Assembly (NCBI GenBank): GCA_947503765.1 | Contig: CANNFA010000001.1 | Location: 558,001 to 622,000 of the forward strand | Origin: an uncultured Paracoccaceae bacterium | GTDB taxonomy: Bacteria; Pseudomonadota; Alphaproteobacteria; Rhodobacterales; Rhodobacteraceae | Direction: 5' to 3' | Length of the DNA stretch: 64,000 bases | Shown here: positions 49,001-55,718 of the stretch, piece after piece | How the letters are laid out: each line of letters starts with the position of its first letter | How positions within the stretch are numbered: position 1 is the stretch's first letter | Notes under the pieces: generated by a model | Told to the model about the DNA's origin: nothing | The model's input: only the letters and a program-made list of their open reading frames with translations | Databases searched by the model: none | Translations under genes and position numbers: made by a program

Positions 49001-49465
49001 GAACATGCCCACGTCGCGCACCAGATCCGGATGCGAGCACAGGTTGAAATACAGGTAGCTTCCCATGCCGCAGCCGGCGAAAACGCCGATCTCCCCGGCA
49101 AAGCGTTCGGGCACATGGCCCGCGTTTTCCAGCGCCTCCCAGGCGGTTTCGAGAAATCGGCGATGCTGCGGGTCGAGGATGGCGCTGTCGCGCGGGCTGA
49201 AACCGAAGAATTCGCCGTCGAACATGTCGAACCCGTCCAGCGGCGCGGCGGCGCGCACGTAGTTCGGATCGCGCAGGCGGTCCGGGCGCTCGCCTGCCTC
49301 GAGCAGCGCGGCATCGTCCAGCTTGCGGATCGACCGGATTCCGCGCGCGAGGTTGGACCAGTAGGCCCCGATCCCGTCCGCACCCGGCAGATGCGCGGAC
49401 ATGCCGGTGATGGCGATATCGGTGTCCTGTTCCGACCGGCGGTCCTGGCCCGTGTCCTGGCCCAT
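43100..49465 (-). CDS. Single-module type I polyketide synthase KS-AT-KR-DH-ACP-TE
   Basis: A 2121-residue synthase. KS (15-445): Cys188 in VQTACSTSL, His324 in ECHGTGT, His364 in KTNIGHLD. AT (about 540-850): Ser641 in VGHSMGEN. KR (about 1175-1350): TGGFGGIGLALA, Tyr1324 and Asn1328 in YDYVAANEY. DH (about 1385-1650): His1403 in EHRTEDGAAVLP and Asp1570 in HPALMDIA. ACP (1745-1810): Ser1774 in LGGHSL. TE (1850-2095): Ser1922 in GGFSGGG and His2078 in PGDHDSM. No enoylreductase or methyltransferase, so one extension should give an alpha,beta-unsaturated acid released by the TE. Start set at the ATG before QDTGQDRR; a TTG 60 bases upstream is also open. First of four coupled genes. Confidence 0.9.
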   Translation of the reverse strand: MGQDTGQDRRSEQDTDIAITGMSAHLPGADGIGAYWSNLARGIRSIRKLDDAALLEAGERPDRLRDPNYVRAAAPLDGFDMFDGEFFGFSPRDSAILDPQHRRFLETAWEALENAGHVPERFAGEIGVFAGCGMGSYLYFNLCSHPDLVRDVGMFLLRHTGNDKDFLATRVSNIFDLRGPSIGVQTACSTSLVAVHYAARALLSGDCDMALAGGVTIELPQGRGYVYKPGEVLSPDGECHAFDARAEGTVFGSGAGVVVLRRLSDALADGDHIWAVLKGSAVNNDGAQKAGYLAPSVGRQADAVAAAHDAAGVPAGSIGYVECHGTGTYLGDPIEISALTDAFRRGTDARGFCRIGSVKTNIGHLDTAAGAASLIKAALALHHRQIPPSLGYETPNPAIDFDSSPFVVNDTLADWPADWPSKGAPRRAGVNSLGVGGTNAHAVLEEAPARGASAPSDWPFHILNVSGRSRAALDANAARLAAHLRAHPEQPLADVAFTLKEGRRAFARRRVLVAETHEEAAALLEANDPYRVFTHEALGEDPGVVFMFPGGGAQYAGMARDLYETEPVFRDWMDRGLGLLQPELDFDLRAVWLPEPAARDAAEARLKTPSVQLPLLMITEYALAQLWMSWGVRPAALVGHSMGENTAACLAGVIPFADCIRLVHLRGRLFDTVPKGGMLSVAMPADALRPLLPADLDIACLNAPEMTVLSGPAAALDAVEARLDAEGAESRRIGIDIAAHSRMLDPILAEFTDFLRGLALSAPRIPFVSNRTGTWITDEQATDPGYWAGHLRHAVRFADCIATLAEDPARVYLEVGPGAALCSLAKQNGVPANQVIQSLRHPDLDIADDAYFLTVVGRLGAVGVEVDWSPIWADQHRHRVPLPTYAFQRNRYFIAPAERVAEAAPDMPARRDDPADWGYLPVWRPAYADCPADIEAALAAAPQCWLIFTDTAGLGARLAARLRKAGHDVAEVAAGDTFARTGPDSYTLAPESGRGGYDALLADLGAAGRMPTRIAHLWLVTDTEDHRPGSSFFHRNVEQGLYGLMHLAQALDGAGSGPVHVTLATTGAAQVRTEPLAHPEKAMAAAAASVIPRELPGVTLASVDLELAERPGAGRRRHRARQEEDRLDRAAAALLEEMLAAPSNTVAAWRGERRFEQRFDARPLPQPAEGSGFARGGTYLITGGFGGIGLALARHLAAEYGARVALVSRDAAGPRRSRALDALRAAGAEVMAVAADVCNLDDMRRAVDEVRARFGAITGVIHAAGTIDDAPLLARTAAEAEAVLAPKVHGTRVLDRLFPDGTLDLMVLCSSSSTATRPAGQYDYVAANEYLNAFAKARRGGATRVVAVDWGIWAEVGMAARALSGKGAEVPLDMPLLDSREDAASGVRLSARLSPESWILDEHRTEDGAAVLPGTGYLELAAEAMRAMGEGGPFEIRDLYFLRPLGVAEGAQADLRLSLSPSEGGHALDLRSIHDGRGTLLHAEGRLAPHAGPAPAQLDLDAIAARCAPPEAAVQGALRSPQEAHLRFGARWGVLRSRALGQGEGLARLALPDAFHAETRTYVLHPALMDIATGWAIDLAQGYSPDWLWVPLRYGRVIVHRPLPPEIASWVRIASQADGEVSFDITLAGPDGAVCVEITGFAMSRMEGGLDLSLPARLDPDPDAPAAASPAQERLRAQLADGIRPAEGAAALERAIATGAPQIVVSPLDLAALIRQADIPPDMPEAGFARPELDSAYAAPATTTERKLASLWQQLLGVEEIGTDDSFFDLGGHSLIAVRLFAAIKREFGVEFPISTLFEAPTIAACAALIDARTGGEAGADADASEAAAPAQTFTHLVPLGGQGARDGRAPFFLVAGMFGNVMNLRHLAQLIGPRRAVYGLQARGLLGGMDPHDTLEAAAADCIAELRQVQPEGPYLLGGFSGGGLTAYEMARQLEAAGERVALLVMLDTPLPVRPALSRRDKALIKAQELRAGGAGFVRHWLAGKLRWHLNRRRGAPADAAEGFQNAAIEAAFRRAVTRYDLRAWTGPALLLRPPLDRRWRVSGGRWVSTAREYVFEDNDWSRFIGDLRVAEVPGDHDSMVLEPNVRVLAAELARALDAAEAGESVDAPGAAPLHATAAE

Positions 49466-49794
49466 CTTGCGCAAAGTCGCCCCCTTACCCCGGCTCGCAC
49501 CTGCGGCATATCGCCGGCCATGCAAGCACCCGCCCGAAGGCTACACCACCCGGCCGCGCGCATCCACGGCGGATGTCGCAACAATCCGATTCCAGATACG
49601 AATTTCCATTTCTATCAGGTACTTGCAGGATGCTTGTTTTCGGAACGATTGGCAAGTCCCGACAGACGGTCAGCGGCGCCGGCCGCAATTGTCGAGAATC
49701 GCGAAACAACCGCAACATGAATGGGAAGAAAACTGGCGGAACCATGCGAAAACGTGGTTAAATACCGCTGGGGAAGAGTGTGGTAAAGGGTGAT
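49466..49794. other. A+T-richer intergenic region between the PKS and acetyltransferase genes
   Basis: About 330 bases, lower in G+C than both neighbours from 49570 to 49790. As the genes on either side diverge, it must carry the promoter of the PKS-GT-NRPS-PPTase operon and that of the acetyltransferase. No convincing -35/-10 pair stands out. AACAATCCG (49580-49588) and TTTCCATTTC (49603-49612) are shared, in reverse order, with the gap before exoY. Confidence 0.5.
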
Positions 49795-50340
49795 ATGCTT
49801 ATGGGCGATCAGGCGGGCCCGGGCGGGTCTGAAGGCACGGCCCGGAAACCGGGCGCGGACGGTTCCGTGTCCGCCGTCGATCCCGACTGGTCGCGCGAGC
49901 GGCCGGTGCGGTTCTGGGATCCGGGGCCGAAGCTGATCCGCAGCATCCGCCGGTACCAGGCGGCGCGGGCGCGCGGCGGGCCGGCAGCGCGCGCGGCATC
50001 GAAATACTGGGTTCTGGTGCACCGGTTCTGGTCGGCAGTGACAAGCTGCGACATCCCGCTGACGCTGGATGCCGCGGGCGGGCTGCTGCTGCCGCATCCG
50101 CTGTGCATCGTGATCCACCCGGATGCGCGGATCGGGCCGAACTGCCTGATCTTCCAGGGGGTGACGCTGGCCGGGCCGGTGACGCTGGGCGGGCATGTCG
50201 ATGTCGGTGCGGGGGCAAAGCTGCTGGGGCCGGTGACGCTGGGCGACGATGTGCGCGTCGGGGCAAACGCGGTGGTCACGCGCGACGTGGCGAAGGGCCG
50301 GACCGTCGCGGGAATCCCGGCGCGGGAATTTCCGGGATAG
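49795..50340 (+). CDS. Serine-acetyltransferase-like hexapeptide-repeat acetyltransferase
   Basis: A 181-residue left-handed beta-helix protein. After a variable head comes WDPGPKLIRSIRRYQAA and SKYWVLVHRFWSAVTSCDIPLTLDAAGGLLLPHPLCIVIHPDARIG, then hexapeptide repeats (LIFQGVTLAGPVTLGG..., ending AVVTRDVAKGRTVAGIPAREF). The form is that of short CysE-like proteins found in polysaccharide loci, which lack the N-terminal helical domain of true serine acetyltransferase. O-acetylation of a sugar is therefore as likely as cysteine synthesis. The ATG at 49795 has AAAGGG seven bases before; 49801 is an alternative. Confidence 0.78.
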   Translation: MLMGDQAGPGGSEGTARKPGADGSVSAVDPDWSRERPVRFWDPGPKLIRSIRRYQAARARGGPAARAASKYWVLVHRFWSAVTSCDIPLTLDAAGGLLLPHPLCIVIHPDARIGPNCLIFQGVTLAGPVTLGGHVDVGAGAKLLGPVTLGDDVRVGANAVVTRDVAKGRTVAGIPAREFPG

Positions 50341-50347
50341 CGGTTTC

Positions 50348-50391
50348 GGATTGCCTTCGGCAATCCGATCCGGTGGGGGCTCTGCCCCCAC
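50348..50391. terminator. Double hairpin between convergent genes
   Basis: Two short perfect stems stand one after the other: 50348-50355/50359-50366 (GGATTGCC, loop TTC) and 50373-50380/50384-50391 (GTGGGGGC, loop TCT). They begin eight bases after the acetyltransferase stop and precede the end of the convergent glycosyltransferase, so a two-way terminator is likely. Confidence 0.62.
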
Positions 50392-50426
50392 ACACCCCCG
50401 AGGTACTTGAGGCAAGATGAGGATCA
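50363..50426. repeat. Dispersed intergenic repeat, copy 2
   Basis: Second copy of the element at 36650-36717, with the same order of ATCCGATCCGG, hairpin and GAGGTACTTG-AGGCAAGATGAGGA tail. Here the last three bases of the tail are the stop codon of the minus-strand glycosyltransferase, so the element has been captured at a gene end. Confidence 0.65.
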
Positions 50427-51764
50427 GCCGCGGTTTTCAATGGCGGGATCCGGCGGGTGCACTGCGGCGAAATCGAAGTGCGGCTTGTTCGCGCGGCCGA
50501 GCACCCAGTCGTGGATTTCGGCGATCTGCCGCGCCTTTTGCGGCCAGGTGAACAGGGCCGCGGCGCGCGCCTCGGCCGCGGCGCCCATCGCGGCGGTGGC
50601 GCTGCGGTCGGCCGCCATCCGCTCGAGCGCGGCGCGCAGGCCGGCAACGATGCTGGCGCGCGGCCCCATCGGCACCTTCATCCCGGTTCCGGGCGTGACC
50701 AGTTCGGCGGGCCCGGCATAGTCCAGCACCAGCGGCGCAAGGCCCATCGCCATCGCCTCGAGCACGACACCGCCGCCGAAATCCTTGATCGACGGAAAGG
50801 CGAGCACGGCGTTCCGCGCGGCGATGTGCTGCACCTTTTCATGCGGGACCCAGCCGTGGAACGTGACCGCGTGGGCGGTTCCGTCCGCCTTTGCCTGCGC
50901 CTTCAGCGGGGCGGCAAGCTGGCCGTCGCCGAGAATGTCGAGCGCAAGGCGCCCCTCCCGCAAGAGCGGTGCCGCCGCCTCCAGCAGCATGTCCAGCCCC
51001 TTGACCGGCACCAGCCGCCCGATGAAACAGGCGCGCAGCGGCCCCGTTTCGGAATGCGCCGCCCGCGCGGTGAAACGGCCGGGATCGACCGCGTTCTCGG
51101 GCAGATAAAGCGCGCGGGCGCGGTGTCGGGCCGGAATCTCCGACAGGGTAAAGCGCGACCCGGCAAGGATCGCCGAAGCCGCGTGCAGCGTGGCATGGCG
51201 GCCCGGCATGGCCCGGTAGAGCCCGCGCAGCGGCGCCAGCCATTCGCGTTCGGCGCGCCGCTGCGCCTCGAAACCTTCGGGCCAGGGCACCCCGCCGTTC
51301 AGCGGACCCAGCACGAAGGGCACGCCGTGGCGGCGGCACTTGCGGGCGATCGGACTGGGGATCGTGGGGCTGAGCGGGGTGACGCGGTGCACCAGATCGA
51401 ACGCTCCGGCGCGCAGGTCGGCGCCGAAGCGCCGCCAGATCAGCCGCTCGAAATGCGGGTAGGCCAGCGCGCCCAGCGCCTGCACCAGCGTCCAGCCCTT
51501 GCCGTCGCCCATGCCTAGCGCCCGGCCGATGCGCCACATCGGGGCGGCCAGCGCCTCGGAATCGATGGCGGTGAAATCGCGCCCCTCGACAAGCCCGGCG
51601 CGCAATATCGCGTCGCGGTTCCGGATCTGGGTGACAAGGTGCACATCCGCCACCTCGCGCAGGCTTTGGGCGATCGACCAGCCGACGAGCGGGACGCTGA
51701 CCCATTCGGGGTTCGCCGCCTCGGCGATCAGCAGCACGCGCGGCTTGCGGCGTTCGGCGGCCAT
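50424..51764 (-). CDS. Glycosyltransferase family 4
   Basis: A 446-residue GT-B enzyme: KPRVLLIAEAANPEWVSVPLVGWSIAQSL at the start, DLVHRVTPLSPTIPSPIA, FVLGPLNGGVPWP, then the donor-binding half with ACFIGRLVPVKGLDMLLEAA, VTFHGWVPHEKV and AFPSIKDFGGGVVLEAMAMGLAPLV. The phrase LGPLNGGVPWPEGF is common in GT4 enzymes of alphaproteobacterial capsule loci. Its ATG shares one base with the stop of the polymerase gene (TGATG), so the two are co-translated. Confidence 0.85.
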   Translation of the reverse strand: MAAERRKPRVLLIAEAANPEWVSVPLVGWSIAQSLREVADVHLVTQIRNRDAILRAGLVEGRDFTAIDSEALAAPMWRIGRALGMGDGKGWTLVQALGALAYPHFERLIWRRFGADLRAGAFDLVHRVTPLSPTIPSPIARKCRRHGVPFVLGPLNGGVPWPEGFEAQRRAEREWLAPLRGLYRAMPGRHATLHAASAILAGSRFTLSEIPARHRARALYLPENAVDPGRFTARAAHSETGPLRACFIGRLVPVKGLDMLLEAAAPLLREGRLALDILGDGQLAAPLKAQAKADGTAHAVTFHGWVPHEKVQHIAARNAVLAFPSIKDFGGGVVLEAMAMGLAPLVLDYAGPAELVTPGTGMKVPMGPRASIVAGLRAALERMAADRSATAAMGAAAEARAAALFTWPQKARQIAEIHDWVLGRANKPHFDFAAVHPPDPAIENRG

Positions 51765-53164
51765 CAGATCACCGTGCGGCGCCGGGCGGGCCGCGCCTTT
51801 TTCGCCGGCGCGGGGTCGGGGCGCGGCGCGGCGAGCCTTTCGGCATGGCCCAGCACGGCCCCGGCGACCAGCCATGTCAGCGGCACCAGCGTCGCGTTGG
51901 GCAACAGGTCGAACATGTTGAGCGACAGAAGCAGCGCCACCACCGCCGCATGCGGCGACAGCGCGCCCGGACCGGCCCGCCGCGACGCGCGCCACAGCAG
52001 CGCCAGCGGCAACGCCAGCAGGCCGAACTCCGCCAGGAACCCCAGCCAGCCATAGATCCCGAAGGTGATGATCCAGCGCCCGTCGGGGATCGTCTCCAGC
52101 TCGCCGGTGACCGGATCGTAGAGCAGGTTGCGCCCCCAGCCGCCCCAGCCGAACAGCGCCCGCTCATTGGCATGGGTCAGCAGCGTTTCCTCGTTGGCAA
52201 AGCGGAACCCAAGCGACGCCGCGCGCTCGGGGTCGATGGCGACAATACGCTCGAGGATCTGCTCCACCGGGATGACCTGCCCGCCGCGCAGGATCGGGTA
52301 GATCACGGCGATGCCGGCCAGCAGCACGGCCACCCGGACCAGAACGCGCGGCGGCATCAGCAGCACCAGCGGCAGCGCCAGCACGGCATAGATCATCGCA
52401 CCGACCGTCTTGCACAGGACCAGGACGGCGGCGAGCCATGCCATCGCCAGCAGACGGCCGCCGCGCCCCTCGGCTGCGCCATGCCGGACCAGCGCCGCGG
52501 CGGAAACCAGCGCCATCATCATCAGCAGCGCCAGCCAGATCGGATGTGGCAGGAACACGATCGGGCGGAACCCGCCATAGCGGATCGTCTGGGTGAAATC
52601 GTGCTGGAAGAACCCGTAGATGTTGATGTTCAGGACCGGGCTGCGCACCACCTCGTAGAGCGACGGCAGCGAATAGAGCAGCCCAGCCACCATCAGCGCG
52701 ACCAGCAGATCGCGCTGCGCGGCGGCGCTCGCCAGCAATTGACGCGCCATCAGGAAAGGCAGCAGCACCACTGCCTGCGTGCCGGCCGCCGACACCACGT
52801 CCTGCAGCCGCAGCCCCGGCAGCATTCCGTTCGGCCCCGCGACGGGATCGCCGTTGGTCAGCACGGTCGGGATCGAACCCAGCACGAAGATCAGCACCAG
52901 CACCGCCGCGATCCGCGAGGGCGGCAGCAGCGGCACCCGCTCGCGCAGCACGAACAGACACAGAAGGTAGGCGGTGATGTTCGGGATCAGCACCTTGTCC
53001 AGCGGCGGCAGCAGCGGCAGGTCGAAATTCGCCCGTGGCGGCAGCACGAGGTAGCCGCCGAGGATCGTCCAGATCAGCGCGCGCGGCGCCGGCAGGCGCA
53101 CGAACAGCGCCAGGCTGAACAAGGGCCAGATCAGCAGCATCGCATAGGCTGTCGTGTTGGGCAT
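51764..53164 (-). CDS. O-antigen polymerase/ligase-like membrane protein (Wzy candidate)
   Basis: A 466-residue protein with about ten to twelve hydrophobic segments and one large periplasmic loop (residues about 320-365, with FANEETLLTHANERALFGWGGWGRNLLYD). A conserved Gly-Trp-Gly element near the end of that loop is usual in the Wzy_C/WaaL family. It would polymerise repeat units in the periplasm or attach chains. Sequence conservation is low in this group, so topology and locus carry the argument. A GTG one codon before the chosen ATG is also possible. Confidence 0.75.
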   Translation of the reverse strand: MPNTTAYAMLLIWPLFSLALFVRLPAPRALIWTILGGYLVLPPRANFDLPLLPPLDKVLIPNITAYLLCLFVLRERVPLLPPSRIAAVLVLIFVLGSIPTVLTNGDPVAGPNGMLPGLRLQDVVSAAGTQAVVLLPFLMARQLLASAAAQRDLLVALMVAGLLYSLPSLYEVVRSPVLNINIYGFFQHDFTQTIRYGGFRPIVFLPHPIWLALLMMMALVSAAALVRHGAAEGRGGRLLAMAWLAAVLVLCKTVGAMIYAVLALPLVLLMPPRVLVRVAVLLAGIAVIYPILRGGQVIPVEQILERIVAIDPERAASLGFRFANEETLLTHANERALFGWGGWGRNLLYDPVTGELETIPDGRWIITFGIYGWLGFLAEFGLLALPLALLWRASRRAGPGALSPHAAVVALLLSLNMFDLLPNATLVPLTWLVAGAVLGHAERLAAPRPDPAPAKKARPARRRTVI

Positions 53165-53377
53165 CACCCGTCCATTCCGTCATCCCCGGCGCCGGCACCT
53201 TGGATTTTCTCTCTTGTACCCCGCACCGGCGCGGTGAAACATCCCTCGGGTCCGGGGCGGCGCGGCCCGCGCCGGATTGTTGCCGCCGCACGCGCAAACC
53301 GCGCCCCGCACCCCGACTGTCGCGCGACGCGGCCGGGGCGATGGCCGGGCAGCCGGCAGGGCTGCTATTGAGGCAGA

Positions 53378-54136
53378 ATGCAGTTCCGATTCGACAATGA
53401 CGTGATCGCGGTGAACACCCCCTCGGCAGAGGCATTGCTGGCCGAGCTCGACCGCCGGCTCAGGGCGGGCGAAGGCGCGGCGGTGGCGACGCTCAACCTC
53501 GACCACCTGGTGAAACTGTCGCGCGATCCCGGTTTCCGCCGGGTTTACGCGGCGCAGGATCTGGTGGTCGCCGACGGCAACCCGATCGTCTGGCTGTCGC
53601 GCCTGGCCGGAAGGCCGGTCGCGCTGGCGCCGGGTTCGGATCTGGTGATGCAGATGACGCGGGTGGCGGCGGAATGCGGCGTGCCCGTCGCGCTGATCGG
53701 CAGCACGGAAGATGCGCTTCTGCGAGCGGCGCGGCGGATGCGGCAAGCCCTGCCGGGGCTCGACGTGGCACTGTGCCGGGCGCCGCCCTTCGGGTTCGAT
53801 CCGCACGGCGCGGAGGCGGGCGCGCTGCTGGACGAGATCAGGCAAAGCGGTGCGCACCTGTGCCTTCTGGCCCTTGGCGCGCCCCGGCAGGAGGCTTTGG
53901 CGGCGCGCGGCCGGGCAGAGGTGCCGGGCGTCTGCTTTGCCTCCATCGGGGCGGGGCTGGACTTCATCGCCGGCACCCAGCGGCGCGCGCCGCGCATCGT
54001 TCGGGCGCTGGCGCTGGAATGGCTCTGGCGGGCGCTGTCGAAGCCGGGGCGGCTTGGCCCGCGCTATCTGCGGTGCCTGGCGATCCTGCCGCGGCAGGTC
54101 GGGGCCGCGCTGCGCCAGCGCCGGCACGCTGGCTGA
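53378..54136 (+). CDS. WecG/TagA/CpsF-family glycosyltransferase (GT26)
   Basis: A 252-residue enzyme of the GT26 family, which adds the second sugar to lipid-linked intermediates. Seen: VATLNLDHLVKLSRDPGFRRVYAAQDLVVADGNPIVWLSRLAG, ALIGSTEDALLRAARRM, FGFDP, LCLLALGAPRQEALAARGR, ASIGAGLDFIAGTQRRAPRIVRALALEWLWRAL. The RAP...EWLWR end is diagnostic. The Asp in the TLNLDH segment stands where TagA family members have the catalytic Asp/Asn in TxN. It diverges from the polymerase gene. Confidence 0.88.
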   Translation: MQFRFDNDVIAVNTPSAEALLAELDRRLRAGEGAAVATLNLDHLVKLSRDPGFRRVYAAQDLVVADGNPIVWLSRLAGRPVALAPGSDLVMQMTRVAAECGVPVALIGSTEDALLRAARRMRQALPGLDVALCRAPPFGFDPHGAEAGALLDEIRQSGAHLCLLALGAPRQEALAARGRAEVPGVCFASIGAGLDFIAGTQRRAPRIVRALALEWLWRALSKPGRLGPRYLRCLAILPRQVGAALRQRRHAG

Positions 54137-54139
54137 CGC

Positions 54140-55129
54140 TCACTTGTACTCGATAAGGCCGGGCTTGCGGCCGCGCAGCCGCGCGAGGTGAAATCCCAGC
54201 ACGCCCAGCGCCTCGGGGAACTTGCCCAGCACCGTGAACGCGGCGTAGGCCCAGCTTTCGCGCCGCGCCGGCCCCTCGCGCAGGGCCAGCCGCACCACCT
54301 GCGCCGGATACGCCGCCAGCAGCAAGAGCGCGGCCGGGTGCAGCGCCGCGCCGGCCAGTGCCGCCAGCGGCAGGCCCCCACCCCAGATCAGCGCGCGGCG
54401 CGTCTCGGCCCGCCAGTGGCGTTCGGGCGGGGCTCCGTGCAGCGCCGCGCCCTCGGCATAGGCGTGGCCGGTACGGCGGCAGCGCCGCCACCACTGGCCG
54501 AACCGTGTCATGCCCGCGTCATGCCATGTCATTTCCGCGTCCAGCCGCCAGATCTGCCAACCGAGCGCGCGCAGGCGCACGCACAGTTCCGGCTCTTCGC
54601 CGGCGATCAGACCCGCGCGGTAGCCGCCTGCATCCCGGACCGCCCCCAGCCGCAGCAGAGCATCGCCCCCGCAGGCGCGTGCGCGGCCTGTGGGCGTGTT
54701 CCACTCGCGGTCGATCAGCCGGTTGTAGACGGACGCGTCCGGGTCTTCCTCGCGCCGGCGGCCGCAGGCGATGGCGGCCTCGGGCGCGGATCGCAGGAAG
54801 GCGCGCGCGGTGTCCAGCCAGCCGGCACGCAGCCGGCAATCGCCGTCGATGACCTGCACGAAGTCCGGCACAGCCCCCGTTTCCAGCGCCGCCAGCCCCG
54901 CGTTGCGCGCGCGCGCCGCGGTGAAGGGGTGCGCGGTGTCCAGCGCCACGACCTCGGCCCCGGCGGCGCGCGCCATGTCCGGGCTGCCATCGGTGGAGCC
55001 CGAATCGACATAGACCACCCGCGCCACACCGCCGAGCGAGGCCAGACAGGCGCGCAAGCGCGCGCCCTCGTTGCGGCCGATCACCACCGCCGCGATGTCG
55101 CGGTATTCGCGCGCCTCCGGTCCTCTCAT
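54140..55129 (-). CDS. Glycosyltransferase family 2 with C-terminal membrane segments
   Basis: A 329-residue GT-A protein: DIAAVVIGRNEGARLRACLASL, VVYVDSGSTDGS, FTAARARNAGLAAL, the metal site in VQVIDGDCRLRAGWLD, then RACGGDALLRLGAVRDAGGYRAGLIAGEEPELCVRLRALGW. The C-terminal 110 residues hold hydrophobic stretches (LALIWGGG...ALLLLAAYPAQVV) like those of exopolysaccharide GT2 enzymes docked to the membrane. Ends three bases from the convergent GT26 stop. The ATG after the upstream GGGGGACATG is the best start. Confidence 0.84.
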   Translation of the reverse strand: MRGPEAREYRDIAAVVIGRNEGARLRACLASLGGVARVVYVDSGSTDGSPDMARAAGAEVVALDTAHPFTAARARNAGLAALETGAVPDFVQVIDGDCRLRAGWLDTARAFLRSAPEAAIACGRRREEDPDASVYNRLIDREWNTPTGRARACGGDALLRLGAVRDAGGYRAGLIAGEEPELCVRLRALGWQIWRLDAEMTWHDAGMTRFGQWWRRCRRTGHAYAEGAALHGAPPERHWRAETRRALIWGGGLPLAALAGAALHPAALLLLAAYPAQVVRLALREGPARRESWAYAAFTVLGKFPEALGVLGFHLARLRGRKPGLIEYK

Positions 55130-55246
55130 GTCCCCCTCCACCTGCCGCATGCCCGCAATCTGCCCCGGAACGCCGACGAAATCATGGCAATTCTTGCCCG
55201 TCCCCGCGGCCTTTCCCTTTGCCGCGCGCTGCGCCATACAAACGCC

Positions 55247-55657
55247 ATGACGCAGGATGCCGCAGACTGGACCGCCCCCGATCTCGACACCATCGAGACG
55301 CTGGCCAACGCCGCGCGCGACGCGCTGCCGGAGCCGTTCGCCCGCGCGGCGCGGCAAGTGGCGATCCGGGTCGAGGATTTCGCCCCCGACTACCTGCTGG
55401 CCGAGATGGAGATGACGGATCCGTTCGAGCTGACCGGGCTCTATGACGGCATCCCGCTGACCGAGAAGTCCAGCTTCGACCAACCGCTTCAGCCCGACAC
55501 CGTGTGGCTGTTCCGTCGCCCGATCCTGGATGAATGGGCCGACCGCAGCGATCAGCCGCTGGGCGCGCTGGTGGCGCATGTGCTGGTGCACGAGATCGCG
55601 CATCACTTCGGCTGGTCGGACGACGATATCGCCCGCATCGACCGCTGGTGGGAGTAG
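55247..55657 (+). CDS. Minimal-zincin metallopeptidase-like protein
   Basis: A 136-residue small protein. The C-terminal half has LVAHVLVHEIAHHFGWSDDDI, with the HExxHH zinc-binding helix, and upstream LTGLYDGIPLTEK and VWLFRRPILDEWA. These mark the conserved family formerly DUF1025 (TTHA0227-like minimal zincins). Members are soluble; peptidase activity is not proven and some may act as regulators or toxins. It is separated from pfkB by 60 bases and may be co-transcribed with it. Confidence 0.8.
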   Translation: MTQDAADWTAPDLDTIETLANAARDALPEPFARAARQVAIRVEDFAPDYLLAEMEMTDPFELTGLYDGIPLTEKSSFDQPLQPDTVWLFRRPILDEWADRSDQPLGALVAHVLVHEIAHHFGWSDDDIARIDRWWE

Positions 55658-55718
55658 CGGTGGAAACCCGGCCCCCGCCGCGCTATGCCGGTATGACATG
55701 GCCAAGGGAGAGACCCTG

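Noticed and set aside
36752-49465. A siderophore cluster, by analogy with other LLM-containing NRPS operons
   Set aside because: No TonB receptor, siderophore exporter, hydroxylase/acetylase pair or Fur box was seen near these genes; the neighbourhood is polysaccharide synthesis. It remains possible but is not supported here.
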